Assembly (NCBI GenBank): GCA_021153985.1
Contig: JAJKJM010000228.1
Span: 1 to 55,728, forward strand
From: Polaromonas sp.
GTDB lineage: Bacteria > Pseudomonadota > Gammaproteobacteria > Burkholderiales > Burkholderiaceae_C
DNA length: 55,728 nt
Reading direction: 5' to 3'
This document shows positions 41,570-51,728 of this stretch, one piece after another. Positions within the stretch are counted from its first letter, which is position 1, and each line of letters begins with the position of its first letter. A program made the translations under genes and the position numbers. The notes below the pieces were generated by a model that had not been told where the DNA came from, did no database searches, and saw only the letters and a list, made by a program, of their open reading frames with translations.

Positions 41570-42007
41570 TCAGGACTTCGCGGCGGCCTGCGCTTCGACC
41601 TCCCGACGCAAGCGGTCTTCGGCCTCGCGAAGCTCGGGTGTGAACTCGGCGCCGAAGTCTTCGGCCGAGAACACCTGGCGGATTTCGATTTCGGCTTCGC
41701 TCTCAGGCGGCAAGGGGCAGCGCTTGACCCATTCGATGGCTTCTTCTTTGGATGAAACCTGCAGCATCCAGAAACCGGCGACCAGTTCCTTGGTTTCAGG
41801 AAAAGGCCCGTCGATGACGGTGCGCTTGCCGCTGGAAAACCTGACACGTGCGCCTTTGGAGCTGGGATGCAGCCCCTCGCCTGCGAGCATGACGCCGGCT
41901 TTGACCAGCGATTCGTTGAACTTGCCCATGTCGGCCAGCAGTTGTTCGCTGGGCATTTCGCCGGCTTCACTGTGTTTGTCGGCTTTGATGAGAACCATGA
42001 ATTTCAT
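41570..42007 (-). CDS. DGPF/YCII-related domain protein
   Basis: A 145-residue single-domain DGPF protein. The N-terminus MKFMVLIKADKHSEAGEMPS and RTVIDGPFPETKELVAGFWM (DGPF at 66-69) are typical. The last 25 residues form a charged helix (ELREAEDRLRREVEAQAA). It is the first gene after promoter P2, with ATG at 42007 preceded by AAGGAG. It is closely similar to each half of the downstream two-domain protein, which suggests local duplication. The biochemical role is unknown. Confidence 0.92.
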   Translation of the reverse strand: MKFMVLIKADKHSEAGEMPSEQLLADMGKFNESLVKAGVMLAGEGLHPSSKGARVRFSSGKRTVIDGPFPETKELVAGFWMLQVSSKEEAIEWVKRCPLPPESEAEIEIRQVFSAEDFGAEFTPELREAEDRLRREVEAQAAAKS

Positions 42008-42078
42008 TTCGGACTCCTTGAAGTTGCGTTGGGAGCGGAGCGCCCGGACAACCCGGGCAGAAACATCCTGCTCTTAGG

Positions 42079-42109
42079 GGTACGACGAACGGAAAGAGCG
42101 GAATCGACA
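42079..42109 (-). promoter_or_regulatory. Candidate ECF42 promoter P2 (DGPF genes)
   Basis: On the minus strand TGTCGA (42109-42104), exactly 16 bases, then CGTCGTACC (42087-42079). The bases TTGTCGATT and CGTTCGTCGTACC are shared with P1 apart from the spacer interior. The start codon of the 42007 gene is about 70 bases downstream. Two promoters of identical geometry in one sigma locus are strong internal evidence. Confidence 0.78.
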
Positions 42110-42155
42110 AGCAGGGACACTTGTTTACAAATATCAGGGTAAATAAATGGGGAGA

Positions 42156-42290
42156 AGAATTTATCCGCAGATTTCGCAGATTTACGCAGATTAAAGACCT
42201 TCATGATGAAAGTCGTGTGGCCAGCTGATGAAGGTTCGGTTTTCAATCTGCGTAATCTGCGGATATAAATTCATCTGCGGATTCACACAG
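42156..42290. repeat. Family B palindromic repeat, copy 4 (degenerate)
   Basis: One arm (42163-42192) has the full ATCCGCAGATTTCGC...CGCAGATT form. The opposite arm (42245-42264) lacks one ATCTGCG unit, and a further ATCTGCGGATT piece follows at 42273. It lies between promoter P2 and the 3' end of the AEC transporter gene, within the 340-base gap 42008-42347; 42291-42347 holds nothing recognised. Confidence 0.82.
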
Positions 42291-42347
42291 GTAGATCGCA
42301 AGGTCCGCAGGGCGGCTCGACAACGCCTGGAGAGTTTTGTGAGCGGC

Positions 42348-43298
42348 TCAGGTCAGCAGGGCCACTGCAGCCGAGAAGCTGAAGAAGGCCAGCACCGTCG
42401 ACAACAGAATGATGCGCGCGATACGGCCGTTGTCGGCGCCGAAGCGCTCGGCCAGCATCGCCACATTGCTGGCGCTGGGAAGCGCCGCCACCAGCACAAT
42501 CACAGTGAGCGCAAAAGGCTGCAACGGAACGCCGACCGCGATGGCCCCCAAGCCCACCAGACCGACCAGCACCGGGTGCAGCACCAGTTTGATAAGCGCA
42601 ACCGGCACGTACTCCTTGAGGGGCGTGGCTGCCGTGCTATTCATTTGAGAGCGCGCCAGCACCGCGCCAATGGTGAACAGCGCCACCGGGGAGGCCGCGT
42701 CGGCCAGCAACCCGACGGTTTGCATCACCGGTCCGGGCAGCGCCACGCCAAAGCCGGACGCCAGCGCACCCAGCACGATAGCCCAGGGCATGGGATTGAG
42801 GGCCACCCCTTTGAGTGCGTTTTGCGCGGCGACCTCTGCGCCATGGATGTCGGCCGAATCCAGCCGCGACAGCGCGATGCACAGCGAGCTGGTTACCAGC
42901 AAATCCACCAGGATGGTGACGATGGCCGGGCCGGCAGCCTGCGCGCCCAGCAGCGCCACCAGCAGGGGCACGCCCATGAATCCGGTGTTGGGAAAGGCCG
43001 CCACCAGCGCGCCGAAGGATGCGTCGTTCCAGGCAATACGGCCCTTGCGCGTAAGCATCACGGTGAAAACCACCATCAACAGCGCACACACCAGATAGAC
43101 GGCCACCAAGCTGGCGTCCAGCAGCTGCGCGATCGGCGTGCCGGCGCCAAAGCGGTACAGCATGCAAGGCAGTGCGAAGTACAGCACAAAGGTATTGAGG
43201 CCGGGAATGGCCAACTGGGGCAGCAGGCCGCGGCGCGCGGCCAGGTAGCCGCACAGCACAAGGGCGAAAAAAGGGAAAGTGACAAAAAGAATGCTGAG
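42348..43298 (-). CDS. AEC-family (auxin efflux carrier) permease
   Basis: A 316-residue inner-membrane transporter with about ten hydrophobic segments in two halves of five (for example VTFPFFALVLCGYLAARRGL at the start and FALTVIVLVAALPSASNVAML near the end). The conserved FVLYFALPCMLYRF and AAFPNTGFMGVPLL stretches fit the AEC family, whose bacterial members move dicarboxylates or other small anions. The start is taken as GTG 43298 (VLSILFVTFPFF) by family N-terminus; the frame is open to a GTG at 43343. It lies downstream of two porin terminators. The substrate is unknown. Confidence 0.88.
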   Translation of the reverse strand, partial: LSILFVTFPFFALVLCGYLAARRGLLPQLAIPGLNTFVLYFALPCMLYRFGAGTPIAQLLDASLVAVYLVCALLMVVFTVMLTRKGRIAWNDASFGALVAAFPNTGFMGVPLLVALLGAQAAGPAIVTILVDLLVTSSLCIALSRLDSADIHGAEVAAQNALKGVALNPMPWAIVLGALASGFGVALPGPVMQTVGLLADAASPVALFTIGAVLARSQMNSTAATPLKEYVPVALIKLVLHPVLVGLVGLGAIAVGVPLQPFALTVIVLVAALPSASNVAMLAERFGADNGRIARIILLSTVLAFFSFSAAVALLT

Positions 43299-43363
43299 CA
43301 CGGCGCTGATTGTCGCCCACACCTTGTGAAGAGTGCTCTGCACAACCCGGTGTGCCTGCCGAT

Positions 43364-43408
43364 AAAAAAATAGCCGCAGCGCAGGAAGTGCCTGCGCAGG
43401 CGGCTATT
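43364..43408 (-). terminator. Rho-independent terminator downstream of the porin gene (distal)
   Basis: Read on the minus strand, AATAGCCGC...GCGCAGG pairs with CCTGCGC...GCGGCTATT through a small bulge, then a run of T follows (TTTTTTT). It lies about 105 bases beyond the porin stop. Confidence 0.88.
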
Positions 43409-43417
43409 CATGCAATG

Positions 43418-43475
43418 AAAAAAAACAGCAGCAGCCGGCGAGGCGTTGATTCTGGTCTTCCCCTCGCCGGGCTGC
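43418..43475 (-). terminator. Rho-independent terminator downstream of the porin gene (proximal)
   Basis: On the minus strand GCAGCCCGGCGAGG pairs with CCTCGCCGGCTGC (one bulge) around an 18-base loop, and TGCTG then TTTTTTTT follow. It makes a tandem pair with the terminator at 43364, giving a firm stop for the porin message. Confidence 0.75.
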
Positions 43476-43513
43476 CGCCGAACGCCGGGGAACCTCCCGG
43501 CGGTATCGCCCCT

Positions 43514-44572
43514 TTAAAAGCTGTGCGCAATGCCCGCGTAAATGGTTCTCTGCGATTGGTTGACCGCCGGATTGCCCGAGACCCCGTCCACCCCAAAATT
43601 GGCGCCATTGGAGTTGCTGACGTTGCCGAATGCCGCGTACAGTAGCGTGCGCTTGGACATGCTGTAGTCCGCGCCGATCATGCCCAGCGTGGCCTTGCCG
43701 GCTACCCGGTCAGACTTGACGTGAAAGACCGTACCGATCAGCGTGAGCGCAGGCGTCACGTCGTAACGAACACCGACCCAGGCATGCTTGAGCTGGGACG
43801 CGGCGGTAAGGGCAGCCTCGGGTGCGGTGATGTAGTCGTAGGCCGCATACAGCTTGGCCGGGCCGATCTTGTAGGTGCCGCCTACGATGGTTTCCTTGGA
43901 GGTGTTGAAAACATCCGTGAAGGTGCCGGCAGCATTATGTTTCGCGCTATAAATCGCCCGCAACATCAGGTCCTGGTTCGCATAGGTCAGCGAAATTCCC
44001 TCGCCGCGGTTGGCCTTGCTGTTGCCCGCCTGCTCGCCGAGCGAGATCTGCGCGGTCGCGTTAAAGCCGCCCATATCAGGGGTCGAATACTCGATCACAT
44101 TGCTGGCACCAGGCCAGCTGCGGCCCCTGACCAGCGTGGCGCTGCCTACCCACTGCTGGCCGGTCGGGTCCAGGTCCCACACGTCGTTGCTGATGAACAG
44201 GTTTTTGCCGAAGCGAAAACTGCCCCAGCTGGCGTTGGACAGGCCAACATAGGCGCGGCGGTTGAACAATGCCGCGCCGGCCGACCCGGTTTTAAGGTCG
44301 AAACCGCTTTCGACCAGGAAGTTGGCCGCCAAGCCGCCCCCCAGGTCTTCTTTGCCCTTCATGCCCCACATGCTGGTGCCCCACTGGTTGCCGGCAACCA
44401 TGGTTTTGGAGAAGCTGGCGTTGGCCACCGGGTCATACACGTGGTCGATATAGGCCAGGCCTGATACGACGCGGCCATACAAGGTGACGGTGGACTGGGC
44501 AGAGGCTATTTGCGGAGCCAGCACGGCCGCGCAGGCAACGCCCAGGTACATACTGCGGATAGCACTTTTCAT
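43514..44572 (-). CDS. Gram-negative porin (general outer-membrane)
   Basis: A 352-residue outer-membrane beta-barrel of the betaproteobacterial porin family. From ATG 44572 a signal peptide (about residues 1-23, cleavage after IASA) precedes QSTVTLYGRVVSGLAYIDHV, the classic first strand. LRLSNASWGSFRFGKN-like sequence and RSWPGASNVIEYSTPDMGGFNATAQ follow, and the last strand ends in the C-terminal phenylalanine (YAGIAHSF) needed for Bam recognition. The ribosome binding site is AGAGAGAGA. It lies downstream of L-fucose dehydrogenase and L-fuconate dehydratase in the same direction, so it may admit the sugar. Two terminators follow. Confidence 0.93.
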   Translation of the reverse strand: MKSAIRSMYLGVACAAVLAPQIASAQSTVTLYGRVVSGLAYIDHVYDPVANASFSKTMVAGNQWGTSMWGMKGKEDLGGGLAANFLVESGFDLKTGSAGAALFNRRAYVGLSNASWGSFRFGKNLFISNDVWDLDPTGQQWVGSATLVRGRSWPGASNVIEYSTPDMGGFNATAQISLGEQAGNSKANRGEGISLTYANQDLMLRAIYSAKHNAAGTFTDVFNTSKETIVGGTYKIGPAKLYAAYDYITAPEAALTAASQLKHAWVGVRYDVTPALTLIGTVFHVKSDRVAGKATLGMIGADYSMSKRTLLYAAFGNVSNSNGANFGVDGVSGNPAVNQSQRTIYAGIAHSF

Positions 44573-44768
44573 GATTTGTCTCTCTCTTCTGTGGTTAGTG
44601 TGAGTCAGTTGAAGAAGTCCGGATATGCCCATTCGCCGGCATGGCTGCCCAGAGCGAACCCGGTTCGGGCGGGGAAAATTTGCGGCGCGCTTTCATCGTG
44701 CTTTTCAGGGCCCGGTTGCTGGCAGCGCCGCATGGCGTTTCGGCCGTATGGATGTCTGTTCATGGCGG

Positions 44769-46902
<2,134 letters not shown>

Positions 46903-47358
46903 GAGGGATTGCCTGCCTCACGCGAGCCGAACGACAGCGCCTTCGCGATCCCCGCCATCTGCTGGCGTGCCCCGGCCAGTAACCCGGACACCGCCGCCGA
47001 GACCCATACCGTTTTCTTCGCAAATCGCCCTGGGCACATAACAAAAACCTTTTTGAGCTGACGGACCATGAATGAGGCGAGGCGCAAATTCCAGAAACTT
47101 CTTGTTACAAATAGTTCATGGATGAACAATCTATTCACTTATGGATCGAAACGGTGTGAATCATAGAAATTCGCTCATCTTTCCAAGCTCCGGACTTTCC
47201 CTAGGTCAGGATTTAATTTATTGATGAACATTAAGTGCAAAAGTAAATAGATTTGAAATAATGAAGGCGAAAGTCTTCTTGAGCGCTGTGAGACATATCA
47301 GGAGCGCTGCCTTCCATATCAAAATTGCAATGACTTTGATCTCATCCACCTTGCCGCC
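46903..47358. promoter_or_regulatory. Divergent fucD/IclR intergenic region
   Basis: A 456-base gap between the fucose cluster and its likely IclR regulator. The half near the regulator (47090-47350) is AT-rich and carries the ATGAAC-type sites at 47114 and 47221. The half near fucD (46903-47050) is GC-rich and holds no gene with support. Promoters for both directions should be here. Confidence 0.5.
47114..47127. promoter_or_regulatory. Candidate IclR operator
   Basis: GTTCATGGATGAAC is a perfect palindrome (6-base arms, 2-base centre), the size expected of IclR-family operators. A related half-site, TGATGAACAT, occurs at about 47222. It lies 212 bases upstream of fucD and 232 bases upstream of the IclR gene. 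Confidence 0.55.
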
Positions 47359-48225
47359 ATGACACCAAAATCTTTTCCACCGACGGTCGATCCGCTCCCG
47401 AACGATGCGGACGCCCCCGCATCCGCATCTGCGCCTCTCGCAGAAGACCGCTACCGCGCACCGGCGCTTGACAAGGGCCTGGACATCCTGGAGTTGCTGG
47501 CCCGCCAGCCGCAGGGCTTGACGCGCGCGGAGATCGTCAAGGAAATGGACCGCAACGCGAGCGAGATCTACCGCATGCTGGAGCGCCTGGTGGCGCGGCA
47601 ATACGTGATGCGCTCGCTCTCGGGCGACCGCTATTCGCTGAGCCTGAAGCTCTTCACGCTGGCCCACATGCATCCGCCGCTCAACCGTCTGGTGACCCAG
47701 GCCATTCCCATCATGGAAGCGTTTGCGCAGAAGGCGGAGCAGGCCTGCCACATGGGCATTTATGACCAGGGCAATGTGCTGATCACGGCGCAGGTCAACG
47801 GCCCCGGCACCTGGAGCATGACGATCCGCGTGGGGGGGCATGTCGGGCTGGTCGATACCGCCTCGGGCCAGGTGTTGCTGGCTTTCGCGGATGCCAGCCA
47901 GGCGCAGCAAATGCTGGCCCAGCACACGGCGCTCGAAGGCGAGGTGCCGTTCGAATCCGATGCACTGGCCAGTGCCCTCAGCGTCATCCGCAAACAGGGC
48001 TACTTCGAGCGCGACAGCCTGCAATCCTTCGGCGTGGCCGATATCTCCTGCCCGATCTTTGGGCCTGACCACAGCGCGCTGGCTGCGCTGACCTGTCCTT
48101 ACGTACGGCGCATAGACCGCCACGTCGGCCCCGACCAGAAAACCGTGCGTCTGCTGCTGCAGCAGGCCGCGCAGGCCTTGTCCCTGACGCAGGGCGGGTT
48201 CGCCCCGGCGAGCCGGCACGCATGA
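47359..48225 (+). CDS. IclR-family transcriptional regulator
   Basis: A 288-residue IclR-type regulator. A disordered, proline/alanine-rich N-terminus of about 30 residues precedes the winged HTH (about 35-95: LDKGLDILELLARQPQGLTRAEI, NASEIYRMLERLVARQYV). The effector-binding domain (about 110-280) has HMGIYDQGNVLI, GLVDTASGQVLLAF and DISCPIFGPDHSALAALTCP. It is divergent from the L-fuconate dehydratase gene, and a palindrome lies between, so it is the probable regulator of the fucose cluster; L-fuconate or its keto-deoxy product would be a natural inducer, but that is inference. Confidence 0.9.
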   Translation: MTPKSFPPTVDPLPNDADAPASASAPLAEDRYRAPALDKGLDILELLARQPQGLTRAEIVKEMDRNASEIYRMLERLVARQYVMRSLSGDRYSLSLKLFTLAHMHPPLNRLVTQAIPIMEAFAQKAEQACHMGIYDQGNVLITAQVNGPGTWSMTIRVGGHVGLVDTASGQVLLAFADASQAQQMLAQHTALEGEVPFESDALASALSVIRKQGYFERDSLQSFGVADISCPIFGPDHSALAALTCPYVRRIDRHVGPDQKTVRLLLQQAAQALSLTQGGFAPASRHA

Positions 48226-48244
48226 AGCCGCACCAGGACCCGCT

Positions 48245-48306
48245 GCGCTATTGATTTAATAGCTACTGGTCGAGGCAGTGCTTGCCCCGCAGGCAGTTAA
48301 TGCCTG
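48245..48306 (+). repeat. Family A repeat after the IclR gene
   Basis: GCGCTATTGATTTAATAGC, 20 bases, then GCCCCGCAGGC in place of GGGCTAGAGGC. The left half is well kept, the right half diverged, but the spacing is unchanged. Confidence 0.75.
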
Positions 48307-48487
48307 AATCCGGGCTTCGGCCGATTCCGCGTGGCTGTGATTTTTTCATCTGGCCCAAGCAAACCAGCAACGCTGCCCAGGCCGCGGCGCCAAACCCCAA
48401 AGGGCAGCCGCTATGATTTGCCGTTCACCGGCAGACCCAGACAGGACCGGTCCCGCGCATTTTTTTCCTTGGAATCGATTCTTTTTC

Positions 48488-50581
48488 ATGACTCACGGCC
48501 TGAACCTCGCGCAACAAGAAGCCGTGAACTACCTGCATGGCCCCTGCCTGGTGCTGGCGGGCGCCGGCTCGGGCAAGACGCGGGTGATCACGCACAAGAT
48601 TGGCCGCCTGATCCAGTCGGGCCTCAAACCCGAGCAGATTGCCGCCATCACCTTTACCAACAAGGCCGCCGCCGAAATGCGCGAGCGGGCCAAGGCCCTG
48701 ATCGGCAAAAGCGCCAAGGGCGTGCTGGTCTGCACCTTCCACGCGTTGGGTGTGCGCATGCTGCGCCAGGACGGCGCGGCGCTGGGCCTCAAACCCCAGT
48801 TCTCGATTCTCGACAGCGATGACGTGACCAGCATCATCAAAGACGCCGGCGGCAGCACCGATGCGGCTACGGCGAAGCAGTGGCAATGGACCATCAGCCT
48901 GTGGAAGAACATGGGCCTGAATGCGGCCGAAGCCATGGCGCAGGCCAATGGCGACGAGGAGCGCACGATCGCGCGTGTCATGGCGCACTACGAAGAACGC
49001 CTGACCGCCTACCAGAGCGTGGACTTCGACGACCTGGTGGGCCTGCCGCTCAAGCTGCTGCGCGAACACGACAGCGTGCGTGAAAAATGGCAAGACTCTT
49101 TGGGCCATGTGCTGGTGGACGAATACCAGGACACCAACGCCACCCAATACGAAATGCTCAAGCTGCTGGTGGGGCCGCGCGGGCGCTTCACCGCGGTGGG
49201 CGACGACGACCAGTCCATCTACGGCTGGCGCGGCGCCACGCTGGACAACCTGAAGAAGCTGCCGCAGGACTATCCCAACCTCAAGGTCGTGAAGCTGGAG
49301 CAGAACTACCGCTCGACCAGCGCCATCCTGCGCGCGGCCAACAACGTGATCGGCCCCAACCCCAAGCTCTTTCCCAAGACGCTGTTCAGCGAACTGGGCG
49401 AAGGCGAGCCGGTGCGCGTGATCGACTGCGACAGCGAAGAGCACGAGGCCGAGCGCGTGGTGGCCCGCATCCAGAGCCTGCGCGCCGAAGGCAGCCTGCA
49501 GGCCGAGGGCGGGCAGTTCAAGGAGTGGAAAGACTTTTGCGTGCTGTACCGCGCCAACCACCTGGCCAAGCCGTTTGAAAAAGCCTTTCGCAAGGCCAAC
49601 ATCCCGTACAAGGTATCCGGCGGGCAAAGTTTTTTCGACCGCGCAGAGATCAAGGACCTCTGCTGCTGGATGCGCCTTCTGGTCAACAACAATGACGACC
49701 CGGCATTTATGCGCGCGGTGACCACGCCCAAGCGCGGCATCGGCCACACCACGCTGGGCGCTTTGGGCAACTTTGCCAGCCAGTCGAAACAAAGCCTGTT
49801 TGAAGCGCTGTTCAGCAACTCGCTGGGCTCGGTGCTGCCGGCTAAGGCCGTCGGTTCGCTGCATGAGTTTGGCCGCTACCTGAACGACCTCGAATACCGC
49901 GCCAAGCGAACCGTGGGCGCCGAAGACGCGCGCGTTTTCCTGAACGACTGGCTCAAGGAAATCGATTACGAAAAACACCTGTACGACGGCGAAGACAGTG
50001 AAAAGCTGGCGGCCGCGCGCTGGACCAACGTGATGGATTTTTGCGACTGGGTGGCCCAGCGCTGCGGCGGGCAGATCGACGATGCCTCGGGCGCGGTGGT
50101 GGCGGCCGAAACCAAAACCATGCTGGAGGTGGTGCAGACGATTGCACTGCTCTCAACCATCAGCGAGCGCGAAGGCGACCAGAACGTAGTCACCCTTTCA
50201 ACCCTGCACGCAGCCAAAGGCCTGGAGTGGCCGCACGTGGTGCTGGCCGGCGTGAACGAGGGCCTGCTGCCCTTCAAGCTGGAAGACGATGACGGCGTCA
50301 ACACCGACAGCATCGCCCTGCGCCTGCAGGAAGAGCGCCGCCTGATGTACGTGGGCATCACCCGCGCACAGCGCACGCTGGCCGTGAACTGGCTGCGCAA
50401 ACGCAAAAAAGGCCGTGACATGATTCCCGGCGCACCCAGCCGCTTCATCGCCGAGATGGCGCTGGACAAGGCCACGGTAAAAGAAGATCCGCGCGAAAAG
50501 CTCAAGGCCTTGCGCGCGGAGTTTGCGAAGAAATCGGCGGACGGGATTGCGGCGGCTGCGGCCGCATCAGAAGTCCGCTAG
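48488..50581 (+). CDS. rep: ATP-dependent DNA helicase Rep
   Basis: A 697-residue superfamily 1A 3'-5' helicase that helps replication forks pass protein blocks. The Walker A site LAGAGSGKTR (K30-T31) is close to the N-terminus MTHGLNLAQQEAV; motif Ia is ITFTNKAAAEM, Walker B VDEYQDTN, motif III GDDDQSIYGWRG, motif IV EQNYRST, motif V STLHAAKGLEW and motif VI VGITRAQ. All helicase motifs are intact, and the length fits Rep rather than UvrD (about 720). The start ATG at 48488 is chosen because the motif spacing starts there. The C-terminal tail is lysine/alanine rich. It is convergent with the PhnD-like gene. Confidence 0.94.
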   Translation: MTHGLNLAQQEAVNYLHGPCLVLAGAGSGKTRVITHKIGRLIQSGLKPEQIAAITFTNKAAAEMRERAKALIGKSAKGVLVCTFHALGVRMLRQDGAALGLKPQFSILDSDDVTSIIKDAGGSTDAATAKQWQWTISLWKNMGLNAAEAMAQANGDEERTIARVMAHYEERLTAYQSVDFDDLVGLPLKLLREHDSVREKWQDSLGHVLVDEYQDTNATQYEMLKLLVGPRGRFTAVGDDDQSIYGWRGATLDNLKKLPQDYPNLKVVKLEQNYRSTSAILRAANNVIGPNPKLFPKTLFSELGEGEPVRVIDCDSEEHEAERVVARIQSLRAEGSLQAEGGQFKEWKDFCVLYRANHLAKPFEKAFRKANIPYKVSGGQSFFDRAEIKDLCCWMRLLVNNNDDPAFMRAVTTPKRGIGHTTLGALGNFASQSKQSLFEALFSNSLGSVLPAKAVGSLHEFGRYLNDLEYRAKRTVGAEDARVFLNDWLKEIDYEKHLYDGEDSEKLAAARWTNVMDFCDWVAQRCGGQIDDASGAVVAAETKTMLEVVQTIALLSTISEREGDQNVVTLSTLHAAKGLEWPHVVLAGVNEGLLPFKLEDDDGVNTDSIALRLQEERRLMYVGITRAQRTLAVNWLRKRKKGRDMIPGAPSRFIAEMALDKATVKEDPREKLKALRAEFAKKSADGIAAAAAASEVR

Positions 50582-50600
50582 CGCCGAAGTAGCCGCGGAA

Positions 50601-51425
50601 TCACACCCCCAGCCATTTACCCAGTTCCATCAGCTTGCCCTGGTCATATGGAGCGAAGCCCTGCACGGTCAACGACTCCAGCCGCTTCTTGCCGTCGGCG
50701 GATTGGTCCAGGCCCACAAAGTAGGCCGTGAGCTGGGCGCGCTCCGCCTCGGTCAGCTTGCTGCTGGCGATCAGGTGCTTGATGGGCACCGGTTTGCTGG
50801 TGGCCAGCACTTTGCCGCCTTTGGCCTGCCAGTCTTTGACCACGGCGCGTGACGCAGTGACGCCGGATGCCACCATGTTGTTTTCCACCATGAAGGGAAC
50901 GGCGTCCTGCAGCTTCACGTAAACGGTTTCCGGGAGTTGCGGGCCCAGTGCGTCACGCAGCGTGGCACGCATGATCACCGAGGTGATGGAATCCTCACTG
51001 GGCGCACCCACCTTTTGGCCCTTCAGGTCGGTCAGGGTTTTCAGGGGAGAGTCGCCGCGCACCATGAAAGACGCGCTGTAGTCGGTGAAGCCTTTAGTCA
51101 CCGCGATGAGGTGGTAGCCGTTTTTGGACAGCGCCCGGATGGAATGGTGCGCGGGATGCACCCAGGCGATGTCGTAGCGCTGCTCGGCCAGGCCCGCGGC
51201 CAGCTCTTTGTAGTCGGTGACAGCCTGCACCTTGACGGGCCGCTTGAGCAGTTTTCCCAGGTCGTCGGACAGCTCGCGAAAACGCTCAACCGTCGCGCCG
51301 GGGTTGACGCGGTAGGTGACGCCTTCATTCACGGCAAACACCAGCGGGGCCTGGGCCCAGGCCTGGCCCGCCATCAAACCCGTCAGGGCCAGTGCAACAG
51401 CACCTACATGTTTAAAAATCTTCAT
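50601..51425 (-). CDS. PhnD-like phosphate/phosphonate ABC transporter substrate-binding protein
   Basis: A 274-residue periplasmic binding protein. A signal peptide (about residues 1-25, cleavage after AWA) follows MKIFKHVGAVALALTGLM. The mature part has the PhnD-like layout: FAVNEGVTYRVNP, LLKRPVKVQAVTDYKELAAGL, YDIAWVHPAHHSI and LKGQKVGAPSEDSITSVIMRATL. ATG 51425 is preferred over a TTG one codon upstream. No permease or ATPase gene is adjacent, so it may serve a transporter encoded elsewhere or act in signalling. The bound ligand is unknown. Confidence 0.85.
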   Translation of the reverse strand: MKIFKHVGAVALALTGLMAGQAWAQAPLVFAVNEGVTYRVNPGATVERFRELSDDLGKLLKRPVKVQAVTDYKELAAGLAEQRYDIAWVHPAHHSIRALSKNGYHLIAVTKGFTDYSASFMVRGDSPLKTLTDLKGQKVGAPSEDSITSVIMRATLRDALGPQLPETVYVKLQDAVPFMVENNMVASGVTASRAVVKDWQAKGGKVLATSKPVPIKHLIASSKLTEAERAQLTAYFVGLDQSADGKKRLESLTVQGFAPYDQGKLMELGKWLGV

Positions 51426-51728
51426 CAAAACTACCTCTGCCGATAATGGGTTGGAAACTGGAAACTCCTAAATAGGGCGACCAGGAAACAACTTCAGTGT
51501 CCATGATTACAAACGATTGCAACTCATGGGTTTTACCGTGTCGCGCCTGATACAAGATGTATTCGTGAGATAGTTCGCGAGCCTTGCGGCATGCGTGTTG
51601 CTTAAACCCTGCACCTTGCCGAGCCCGTATCTGTATTACTTTTTGCTGCATGCAGGGCGCTATGCCGCTTGCGGCTTACTCCCATTTCCATTGCGGGCGG
51701 CTCTGCCGGTCGTTCACCTGATTTGTTC
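51426..51728. other. Divergent intergenic region, PhnD-like / secreted protein
   Basis: A 303-base gap. It contains an AGAGGTAG ribosome binding site for the PhnD-like gene and a small inverted repeat GCCGCTTGCGGC at about 51664. No gene or operator could be defined in it. Confidence 0.4.

Noticed and set aside
42297..42347. tRNA or small RNA gene in the gap before the AEC transporter's end
   Set aside because: No cloverleaf, no T-loop GTTCRA signature and no terminator could be found.
43299..43343. AEC permease starting at GTG 43343
   Set aside because: It is possible, but the extra 15 residues are polar and the family normally starts at the first membrane segment. No ribosome binding site distinguishes them.
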